Positions 52,418 through 59,657 of a stretch of DNA of 64,000 nucleotides are shown piece after piece. Positions within the stretch are counted from its first letter, which is position 1, and each line of letters opens with the position of its first letter. Below the pieces are notes generated by a model. That model was not told the DNA's origin, made no database searches, and saw only the letters and a list, made by a program, of their open reading frames with translations. The stretch comes from JACMLD01 sp044227095 (GTDB taxonomy: Bacteria; Bacteroidota; Bacteroidia; Chitinophagales; Chitinophagaceae): contig JBGAFV010000001.1 of NCBI GenBank assembly GCA_044227095.1, positions 2,294,001 to 2,358,000 on the forward strand. The letters are read 5' to 3'. The translations under genes and the position numbers were made by a program.

Positions 52418-53167
52418 ATGACATTTGCCGGAAAAAACCTGCGCTATCTCCGTCGCCTCCGTGGCTGGACACAGGAAGAATTTGCCAGTAAATTAAAAAT
52501 TAAACGTTCCTTGCTTGGTGCTTATGAAGAAGAAAGGGCAGAACCAAGAATTGAAGTGCTTGAAAATATTGGCAACATCTTTAAGTTATCGCTTGATGAA
52601 CTGTTATTAAAAGATTTGGGCGATACAAAAAATAATTTTCTTGCCAAACGCCGTGCTTCAAAACTGGCATCTGGTTCTGCAGATATACAGTTTGTACCTG
52701 TTAAAGCAGCTGCGGGTTATTTGGCTGGTTATGCAGATCCGGAATTTGTAGATGAGTTGAACACTTTTACCTTACCCATGCTTGCACCCGGCACTTACCG
52801 TGCTTTTGAAATAATTGGAGATTCTATGTTGCCAACGCCTAGTGGCTCTGTTATAGTGGGAGAAAAAGTAGAAAACCTTGATCATGTAAAAAGCAGCAAT
52901 ACTTATATTGTTATTTCCCGCCAGGAAGGAATAGTGTACAAACGCATTGTAAAAAGTGGCCGCTCTAAAAGCAAGCTTACACTGGTAAGCGATAATCCTT
53001 CTTATCAGCCTTACCATGTAGAAGCAGATGATGTGCTTGAACTATGGCAGGCGCAAATGGTAATTACAAAAGCCAGTCAGCAAAACAGGTGGGATGTAAA
53101 CCAATTGGCCAACCTTGTTACCAACCTGCAAGACCAGGTAACTACATTGAAGAAGAGGATGAATTAA
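52418..53167 (+). CDS. HTH (XRE) regulator with peptidase S24 (LexA/CI-like) domain
   Basis: 249 aa. Residues 5-62 form an XRE-type helix-turn-helix (LRYLRRLRGWTQEEFASKLKI ... YEEERAEPRIEVLENIG), followed by a linker and an S24 domain (about 120-225). The catalytic Ser136 lies in GDSMLPT and Lys175 in GIVYKRIV. An Ala-Gly site (A99-G100, or A103-G104) lies 33-37 residues before Ser136, matching LexA geometry (Ala84-Gly85, Ser119), so self-cleavage is plausible. A dyad overlaps its own promoter. The C-terminal 25 residues form a predicted coiled coil. Many Bacteroidota carry this type as a stress regulator; phage origin is possible but nothing else phage-like is near. Confidence 0.9.
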   Translation: MTFAGKNLRYLRRLRGWTQEEFASKLKIKRSLLGAYEEERAEPRIEVLENIGNIFKLSLDELLLKDLGDTKNNFLAKRRASKLASGSADIQFVPVKAAAGYLAGYADPEFVDELNTFTLPMLAPGTYRAFEIIGDSMLPTPSGSVIVGEKVENLDHVKSSNTYIVISRQEGIVYKRIVKSGRSKSKLTLVSDNPSYQPYHVEADDVLELWQAQMVITKASQQNRWDVNQLANLVTNLQDQVTTLKKRMN

Positions 53168-53234
53168 GGGGTTGTGTAGTGGTGAAAGAGTTTGCAAATA
53201 GTAAATACTTACAATAATCGCTAGTTGATATTTT

Positions 53235-53957
53235 ATGAACCGCGAGCAAGAGCAATCGCTCATAAATTTATTTAAAAGTCGTTACAACGATTTCCCAGTA
53301 GGGGAACTAATTCATATTGACAAACCAGATTTTATAGTTAACTCGAATGTTAGGGTGGGAATTGAGCTAACTCAAATATTTAAAGATCAGAATCACACTG
53401 ATGGATCATTTCTTAGAAAGAAGCAGCAATTTAAAACACAAATTCTTAAAGGAATTGTTTTAAAACTGAAGGAAATAGAATATCCAACATGCGTGTTGGA
53501 TATAGATTTCAATGACAGGTTATTCACTGGTCAAGAAAATACGAGGCAACTTGCTCAATATTGTTTTGACGATATTCTAATTCGAAAAGACAAAATTAGT
53601 TGTGAAGGCAACCATGTAATTTATAATAATGGAGCTTTTTCCAAATGGATAGAGTCTTATTCATTGTATGTAAGTAACCAATTTTTAGAAACAGAATTTG
53701 TTTTGACAGCTGGTTCGGTTGGAGAACCGCTTACCAATGATCGTTTACAATTCATTCTGGACAAAAAAGAAAAAGCAAAAGCCGACTATCAATACTGTGA
53801 CGAACATTGGCTTGTTATTTTCGAAGGATCTTTTGAAGCAGATCACTTTGGAAAAAATCAAATAGAACCAGACTCTCTTACTACATCTTTCAATAAAGTT
53901 TTTCTTTTACGGCAGTTTGAAAATAATCCCATCATAATTAAAGACGACAGTTGTTAA
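53235..53957 (+). CDS. Orphan protein with possible PD-(D/E)xK-like core
   Basis: 240 aa, unrecognised. Residues 31-47 (PDFIVNSNVRVGIELTQ) have the spacing of a PD-...-E-x-x nuclease core: P31-D32, then E44 in a beta strand GIEL, with T46/Q47 where the Lys would be. Thus a nuclease-like fold is an inference and activity may be lost. The rest is helical and charged, with two aromatic beta segments (HWLVIFEGSFEADHF). The gene is AT-rich (20 of 60 bases G/C at 53461-53520), begins 67 nt after the S24 regulator, and is followed by a structured gap. Signs of recent acquisition are composition and orphan status only. Confidence 0.65.
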   Translation: MNREQEQSLINLFKSRYNDFPVGELIHIDKPDFIVNSNVRVGIELTQIFKDQNHTDGSFLRKKQQFKTQILKGIVLKLKEIEYPTCVLDIDFNDRLFTGQENTRQLAQYCFDDILIRKDKISCEGNHVIYNNGAFSKWIESYSLYVSNQFLETEFVLTAGSVGEPLTNDRLQFILDKKEKAKADYQYCDEHWLVIFEGSFEADHFGKNQIEPDSLTTSFNKVFLLRQFENNPIIIKDDSC

Positions 53958-54051
53958 CGTGTTATTAATATGCACAAACCCTACTTGATAACTTTAGCTT
54001 CTCATCAAATACTTAGCAGGACAAATTCCCACATTTTCTCTATTAACAATT

Positions 54052-54089
54052 TTATGCGCAATTGCGCCAGCTATCTTTTTTGCGCATAA
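54052..54089. promoter_or_regulatory. Perfect inverted repeat in the gap before the DUF5916 gene
   Basis: TTATGCGCAA (54052-54061) and TTGCGCATAA (54080-54089) pair perfectly over 10 bp around an 18-nt loop. A second palindrome ATAGCA-A-TGCTAT lies at 54101-54113. The 53958-54272 gap has no coding sequence; a near-consensus TATTTTTA box lies at 54253-54260, 13 nt before the start codon. Function unknown. Confidence 0.45.
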
Positions 54090-54272
54090 CTATGTCATTT
54101 ATAGCAATGCTATTTATAGTTAATATCCTGTTCAATAATGATGTGTTGAATTAAAAGGACTGATTATCAGGCTGTTTTTTGTTTATATACTGGTTTACCA
54201 TTAAAGATGGGAGTAAAACGCATTAATTGAAAATCAACTGCTTTTTTTCAACTATTTTTACATACAACCATC

Positions 54273-56765
54273 ATGAGAAGAATTATCTGCGTTGTACTGC
54301 TTATTTGCGGAACCTGTTTTATTGCGTTTTCACAGCACAAAAGCATTCAGGCTGTTAAAGCTTCTTTGTCCCCACGCATTGATGGATCGCTTACTGATAG
54401 CGTTTGGAAAAATGTTCCGGAAGCCATTGGGTTTATTACTAACTCACCCGTTTTCGGCAAACCTTCAAAAGTAAAAACATCGGTTAAGGTTATTTATGAT
54501 GATGCGGCTATTTATGTAGGCGCTTATCTGTACGATGACCCCGCCATGATTAGAAAACAGTTCACCACACGTGATAACCAGGACAGGGCAAACGTTGATT
54601 ATTTTTCAGTTTTTTTTGACACTTATAATGATCACCAGAACGCTTACCAGTTTTCTGTTACTGCCCGCAATGTGCAAACAGATGCACGTTTATCTTCTGC
54701 AATAAAACCAGATTTGGGTATTTACGGAGATTTAAGCTGGGATGCCGTATGGGATAGCAAAGTAGAAATGCAAAAAGATGGCTGGACCGTAGAAATCAAA
54801 ATTCCTTATTTCTCCCTGCGTTTTGCCAAAACAAATATACAAGACTGGGGAATAAATTTTTTACGTTTCAGCAAACGTAATAACGAAGCATCTTTCTGGA
54901 ATGAAGTCAATCCCAATCACAATGGTTTTGTAAACCAGTTTGGTTATTTAAAAGGGTTGCAACAGTTATCTCCGCCTTTGCGCTTAAGCTTATCACCGTA
55001 TATAAGTGGGGGCTATAGAAGCGATCCGCAGATAAAATCAGGGTATAACAATGAGTTTTTAAAAAGCGGCGGGCTTGATGTTAAATACGGCCTCAATGAA
55101 AGTTTTACACTAGACGCTACACTTATACCAGATTTTGGACAGGTAATTTCTGATAATGTAGTGAACAATATCAGCCCGTTTGAATTGTTGTTTAAAGAAA
55201 ACCGACAGTTTTTTACAGAAGGCACCGAGCTGTTTAATAAAGCAGGAATTTTTTACAGCCGGCGTATTGGCAGAACACCTTCCGGCTATTACGATGTAAA
55301 AGATTTTACAGATAATAATGCCAATTACACAGTAACAAAAAACCCCGATGTAACACGGTTGTATAATGCCATAAAATTTTCTGGCAGAACCAAGCATAAC
55401 CTGGGCATTGGTATTTTTAATTCTATTACCGAGCCGGTACATGCCACTATACACAATATTTCTAACGGTAAAGATTCTGTAATTACAACTGAGGAACTTG
55501 CCAATTACAATATCATAGTATTGGACCAGGCATTGAAAAACCGTTCTTCTATTACATTAACAAATACCAACGTGCTAAGGAATGGCAATGCAAATGATGC
55601 CAATGTAACTGCGCTTGATGTAGTATTGTACGATAGTAAAAACGATTATGGTATAAGTGTAAAGCCACGTTATAGCAAAATATTTGGAAAGAATGGATAT
55701 GATGGTTTTGCCAACCAGACGCATTTTGGAAAAGTAAGCGGTCGCTGGCAATGGTTTGTAGACAATAATATTTTATCAGATCGGTATAACCCTAACGATC
55801 TTGGTTACCTGCAGGTGGCTAACCAAATAAATACTACTGGAGAAATAAGTTATAACATTTTTCAGGCAACGGATAAATTATTAAACCAGCGCTATGCGTT
55901 TACAGCACAGCAATCTTATTTGTACAAACCATTTGGTTACCAGGCTACAGAATTTAAACCTTCTGCTTTTTGGGTGTTTAATAATTTTTGGGATTTGTCT
56001 ATAAGCGTACCCATTCAGCCTTTTTGGTACAACGATTATTTTGAATTACAAACACCTGGAAAAATGCTGAAACGATCGCCTTATTATTCAGCATTTGTTA
56101 GCGGAAGTTCAGACAGCAGGAAAAAGTTTTTTGTAAACTGGAACCTTGGATTTGCAGAAGGGCCTTTGCCTGATGATCCATATAACCAGGTAACTATTGG
56201 CACAAGGTTTCGCTTTAGCGACAGGCTTACAATTGAAGCTTCTGTGCGCAGAAGGCACGACCATGGTCAATGGGGGCTTGCAAATGATGGCAAGAATTTT
56301 ATTTTTGATAATGCAGGTGATCCCGTTCTTGCACGTCGCAGGTTTACAGATGTTACATCCATTCTTAGTGGCACGTATAATTTTACTTCCCGTATGAACC
56401 TTACTTTTAGGGCAAGGCATTATTGGAACAAACTGGAGAACACCAATCTTTATAATGTAAAAGATGATGGCTACTGGACAGAAAGAATGGATCTTAAGCC
56501 ATCAGATTACAATGCCAATTACAATGTTTTTAATCTTGATGTTTTTTATACCTGGGACTTCAGCCTCGGCAGTAAAATTATTATTGGCTATAAAAACTGG
56601 CTGGGCAACGATTACCTGAATGCATTGCCGTTTAATGATCATACAACTTATGCAAAAAACATAGGGAACTTATTTACTCCGCCTCATGGCAATGAAATAA
56701 CACTTCGCTTTATTTATTTCCTCAATTACCAGGATCTTCGCCGTGCCGTGAAGAAATCTTTATAA
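54273..56765 (+). CDS. DUF5916 protein with CBM9-like N-terminal domain
   Basis: 830 aa. Signal peptide (about 1-21, ending FSQ), an N-terminal CBM9-like beta-sandwich (about 25-210) with IDGSLTDSVWKN, VKVIYDDAAIYVGAYLYDD and DYFSVFFDTYNDHQNAYQF, then the DUF5916 domain (about 230-830) rich in amphipathic beta strands and probably an outer-membrane beta barrel. Despite the CBM9-like label this group is widespread in Bacteroidota outside sugar loci, and its substrate is unknown. Its stop overlaps the end of the convergent HDAC-family gene by 6 nt. Confidence 0.88.
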   Translation: MRRIICVVLLICGTCFIAFSQHKSIQAVKASLSPRIDGSLTDSVWKNVPEAIGFITNSPVFGKPSKVKTSVKVIYDDAAIYVGAYLYDDPAMIRKQFTTRDNQDRANVDYFSVFFDTYNDHQNAYQFSVTARNVQTDARLSSAIKPDLGIYGDLSWDAVWDSKVEMQKDGWTVEIKIPYFSLRFAKTNIQDWGINFLRFSKRNNEASFWNEVNPNHNGFVNQFGYLKGLQQLSPPLRLSLSPYISGGYRSDPQIKSGYNNEFLKSGGLDVKYGLNESFTLDATLIPDFGQVISDNVVNNISPFELLFKENRQFFTEGTELFNKAGIFYSRRIGRTPSGYYDVKDFTDNNANYTVTKNPDVTRLYNAIKFSGRTKHNLGIGIFNSITEPVHATIHNISNGKDSVITTEELANYNIIVLDQALKNRSSITLTNTNVLRNGNANDANVTALDVVLYDSKNDYGISVKPRYSKIFGKNGYDGFANQTHFGKVSGRWQWFVDNNILSDRYNPNDLGYLQVANQINTTGEISYNIFQATDKLLNQRYAFTAQQSYLYKPFGYQATEFKPSAFWVFNNFWDLSISVPIQPFWYNDYFELQTPGKMLKRSPYYSAFVSGSSDSRKKFFVNWNLGFAEGPLPDDPYNQVTIGTRFRFSDRLTIEASVRRRHDHGQWGLANDGKNFIFDNAGDPVLARRRFTDVTSILSGTYNFTSRMNLTFRARHYWNKLENTNLYNVKDDGYWTERMDLKPSDYNANYNVFNLDVFYTWDFSLGSKIIIGYKNWLGNDYLNALPFNDHTTYAKNIGNLFTPPHGNEITLRFIYFLNYQDLRRAVKKSL

Positions 56766-57665
56766 ATCATAAATAGCTTTTGCAACACGGAATGTATTAC
56801 AATGTGCTTCCGCAATAATTTTTACATCCGCAGAGTAGCCGCCGCCCATTGCTACTGTGCATGGTATTTTATTTTTTCGCAGCATGGTAAATGCCATTTC
56901 ATCTCTTTGCCTGCATCCATCTAAACTTATTTTCAGTTTTCCGAATTTATCTGTTGCCAATATATCTGTGCCCGATAAATAGAATGCAAAAACTGGTCGT
57001 TCTGCAGCAATGATATTAGCAAGATTTTTTTGCAAAAGTTGAAGATAGCGTTCATCGCCTGTACCATCTTCCAGCGGAACATCAAGATCCGATTTCTCTT
57101 TATGAAAAGGATAGTTATGCCTGCCATGCATGCTGAATGTAAAAACCCGTGGTTCGTTTTCAAAAATTTTTGCAGTGCCATTTCCCTGGTGTACATCAAG
57201 ATCAATAATTAAAATTTTACTGGCAAGTTGTTGATCCAATAAATAATTAGCAGCTACAGCAAAATCATTCAACAAACAAAAGCCCTCGCCCCTGTCTGCA
57301 AACGCATGGTGCGTGCCACCTGCAACATTCAATGACACTCCATATTTCAATGCATAACCGCAACAGTCAATAGTGCCCTGTGTAATTACAAGCTCTCTTA
57401 TTGTAAGTTCAGGCGATTGTGTAAAACCAATAGCCCGTTGTTCTTTATCCGATAAGGTTTGTGTTTTTAATTTGTTTAAATAAGCAGCAGTGTGTGTAAG
57501 CAGTATAATTTCATCGTTGCATGGCACCGGAGAAAATAAATTGTCGCTTGTAATACTGCCTTCGTATAAAAGTTGTTCTGGAATCAATTCATACTTAAGC
57601 ATAGGAAAACGATGGCCTTCAGGCAAAGGATGAGAATAGATTGTATTGTATGCAATCTTTAGCAT
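56760..57665 (-). CDS. Histone-deacetylase-family protein (class II-like amidohydrolase)
   Basis: 301 aa arginase/deacetylase fold. Zn2+ and catalytic motifs are visible: GGTHHAFADRGEGFCLLND (tandem His), ILIIDLDVHQGNGT (Asp and His metal ligands), and the later GGGYS. Such bacterial enzymes remove acetyl groups from polyamines, acetoin or small amides; there are no histones to act on. Its ATG overlaps the pdeM stop by one base (TAATG), so the two genes are translationally coupled. Convergent overlap of 6 nt with the DUF5916 gene. Confidence 0.93.
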   Translation of the reverse strand: MLKIAYNTIYSHPLPEGHRFPMLKYELIPEQLLYEGSITSDNLFSPVPCNDEIILLTHTAAYLNKLKTQTLSDKEQRAIGFTQSPELTIRELVITQGTIDCCGYALKYGVSLNVAGGTHHAFADRGEGFCLLNDFAVAANYLLDQQLASKILIIDLDVHQGNGTAKIFENEPRVFTFSMHGRHNYPFHKEKSDLDVPLEDGTGDERYLQLLQKNLANIIAAERPVFAFYLSGTDILATDKFGKLKISLDGCRQRDEMAFTMLRKNKIPCTVAMGGGYSADVKIIAEAHCNTFRVAKAIYDL

Positions 57666-58324
57666 TATAATGGAATAACAGACTGGTTAACTATCGCAAA
57701 AACATTGTCTTTCTCTTTGGGCTTTATCATGGCCAATCCTGTAAACCTGCTGAATGCAGGCAATACACAAAAAGAAGGGGTAAAATAAAAACACGGAAAA
57801 TGAAGGGTTTGTTTTCCTGCACCACTAATTCTTATGCCCGGGTGTATATGTCCGGAAAATGTATATGCAGGCGGGGTTAGCTCATCAGATGCAGCATTAA
57901 TATCGTGCATAAAAGAAAACCTGTTCAATAATAATTGCTGGTAAATAATGGTGATGCCGGTTTCTGCATACCATTGGCGTTTTAGAATATCGTGATTGCC
58001 GATGATTAATTGTATTTCCAGTAAAGGAAAATCTTCTCTCCATTTCTTAAACCAGTCTAATTCTTTATTGGCAACACTGTGAAACATATCGCCCACCACA
58101 ATTAATTGTTTAGGCTGAAAGAATTGCAATTGGCTTACCAGTCTTTGCAAGTCTTCTTTGTACACAGATTGCGGCACCGGTATCCCTTCTTTCCTGAAAT
58201 GGCCGGTTTTACCAAAATGAAGATCGGATACAATAAGAAATTGCTGTTCTTCCCAGAATAGCATGCGTTCAGGCGAAAGCCAGAAATTATTTTCTAATAG
58301 TTTGTAATGAAAAGGTGCGGCCAT
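57665..58324 (-). CDS. pdeM: Ligase-associated DNA-damage-response endonuclease PdeM
   Basis: 219 aa calcineurin-like phosphoesterase. Metal motifs SDLHFGKTGHFR, GDMFHS, GNHD and SGHIHPG occur in order, in the spacing of the PdeM family (TIGR04123), which normally sits with an ATP-dependent DNA ligase, an exonuclease and a DEXH helicase (the last is at 59656-62214 here, 1.3 kb away on the same strand). It presumably processes ends before ligation. Coupled to the HDAC-family gene. The ligase and exonuclease are not in this window. Confidence 0.9.
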   Translation of the reverse strand: MAAPFHYKLLENNFWLSPERMLFWEEQQFLIVSDLHFGKTGHFRKEGIPVPQSVYKEDLQRLVSQLQFFQPKQLIVVGDMFHSVANKELDWFKKWREDFPLLEIQLIIGNHDILKRQWYAETGITIIYQQLLLNRFSFMHDINAASDELTPPAYTFSGHIHPGIRISGAGKQTLHFPCFYFTPSFCVLPAFSRFTGLAMIKPKEKDNVFAIVNQSVIPL

Positions 58325-58438
58325 AGACTAATAAAGTGTGTAAAACTATGGCAAGCATTGTTGTAACCTTATTTTTTTATTCCACAAGCTTGTTTAATTT
58401 TAGCTTTATAAACTTAACTTCAATAAAAAACTACTATT

Positions 58439-58951
58439 ATGGCAGATCTAAACCAACCAACAGATATTTTAATGCCCAGTGAGAAACCTAAGCTTCCCAG
58501 CGGAATTAACGTTCTTACCATTCTTACTTTTATTGGATGTGCTCTTGGCCTTTTTGGCAGCATATATAATTTTACGAGTGCAAAATCTAATTTGGATAAG
58601 ATGGAAGCTGCCATCAATAGTCCTAATTATGATAGCATGCCGGCACTAGCAAAAAAATTTATGAACCCAGAGGCGCTTGAAGTAGCACGCAAGACGTATG
58701 AGAACCGTGTTCCGATGACAATAATAGGGCTGGTATGCCTTGGTTTATGTTTTTATGGTGCATTGCAAATGCGACAGTTAAAAAAACAGGGATACATGGT
58801 TTACCTCATCGGCGAAATTTTACCACTTGTTACTTACGGAATATTTATTGGTATGGCATCGCTTACTGGCTTCAATGGTTTTCTTATGATTGGCTTTACG
58901 CTGTTGTTTGTTATATTATACACAGCTCAAAGAAAATATTTAGTCAATTAG
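58439..58951 (+). CDS. Small four-pass membrane protein, tandem copy A
   Basis: 170 aa. After a polar N-terminus (NQPTDILMPSEKPKLPSG) come four hydrophobic segments: about 23-45, 91-112, 120-143 and 147-162. It ends AQRKYLVN. Copy B (59107-59607) shares the N-terminal 25 residues almost exactly, the same segment order and the same AQRK ending, so these are tandem duplicates. The 25 nt before both ATGs are identical. No family name recognised; function unknown. A perfect-type terminator separates it from copy B. Confidence 0.8.
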   Translation: MADLNQPTDILMPSEKPKLPSGINVLTILTFIGCALGLFGSIYNFTSAKSNLDKMEAAINSPNYDSMPALAKKFMNPEALEVARKTYENRVPMTIIGLVCLGLCFYGALQMRQLKKQGYMVYLIGEILPLVTYGIFIGMASLTGFNGFLMIGFTLLFVILYTAQRKYLVN

Positions 58952-59017
58952 CATATCAATTTTCTTTTGCTATTGCATAGAATTATTGAACTACAGTCCG
59001 ATTCAGATAATACTTTC

Positions 59018-59049
59018 ATAACCCAGCGCCTTAAGCGTTGGGTTATTTT
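59018..59049 (+). terminator. Terminator between the two tandem membrane-protein genes
   Basis: ATAACCCAGCGC (59018-59029), loop CTTAA, GCGTTGGGTTAT (59035-59046) with one G-T wobble, followed by T residues. It lies 66 nt past copy A. Confidence 0.75.
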
Positions 59050-59106
59050 ATGTAAATCAAATTAAGTTTAGTCAAACATAATTAACTTCAATAAAAAACT
59101 ACTATT

Positions 59107-59607
59107 ATGGCAGCCCAAAACCAACCCACAGATATTTTAATGCCAGCCGAAAAACCTAAACTTCCCAGCGGTATTAATGTACTTACTATTTTAACTTTAT
59201 TATGGTGTGCATATGAATGCTATTCTACAATTAAAAACTTTTTTAGCGGCCAGGAAACAATACAAAAGTTGGAAGAGTCTCAAGGGAAAATAGAATCAGC
59301 TCCGGCATTTGTAAAAAAATTGGCTGGTCCCGATATGCTGGAAGTGGTACGCAAAGGGGTTGAAAACAAAATACCAATGCTTATTATTGGATTAATAGCT
59401 GTGGCTTTATGTGTTTACGGAGCAATTGAAATGCGCAAACTCAAAAAACAAGGTTATACTTTTTGGCTTATTGGAGAATTGCTGCCATGGGTAGGGTCAT
59501 TTATTTTTATTGGTCCGGTAATTTTTAAAACAATTATCGGGTATTTCGTGGTTTTCCCAATTTTGTTTATTATCCTTTATACTGCGCAGCGCAAGCATTT
59601 AAATTGA
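59107..59607 (+). CDS. Small four-pass membrane protein, tandem copy B
   Basis: 166 aa with the same layout as copy A: shared start (NQPTDILMPAEKPKLPSGINVLTIL), a soluble loop that has diverged (SGQETIQKLEESQGKIESAP), then three membrane helices and an ending YTAQRKHLN. The transmembrane segments are more conserved than the loop, suggesting that the loop is the specialised part. Terminators on both sides and a repeated 5' leader imply that each copy is its own transcription unit. Confidence 0.8.
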   Translation: MAAQNQPTDILMPAEKPKLPSGINVLTILTLLWCAYECYSTIKNFFSGQETIQKLEESQGKIESAPAFVKKLAGPDMLEVVRKGVENKIPMLIIGLIAVALCVYGAIEMRKLKKQGYTFWLIGELLPWVGSFIFIGPVIFKTIIGYFVVFPILFIILYTAQRKHLN

Positions 59608-59629
59608 TTAATGCGACGGATGTATCAAT

Positions 59630-59657
59630 AAAAGCAGATCAACAGGTCTGCTTTTTT
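59630..59657. terminator. Bidirectional terminator between copy B and the helicase gene
   Basis: AAAAGCAGATC (59630-59640), loop AACA, GGTCTGCTTTT (59645-59655) with one wobble and a T run on the plus side. It sits between the ends of two convergent genes and reaches the helicase stop codon. Confidence 0.8.

Noticed and set aside
52418..53957. A prophage or defence island starting at the S24 regulator
   Set aside because: Only one regulator and one orphan gene; no integrase, structural phage genes, attachment repeats or known defence genes are visible.
56760..57665. HDAC-family gene as a sign of eukaryotic transfer
   Set aside because: The family is common in bacteria with the same motif order; nothing here is specially eukaryotic.
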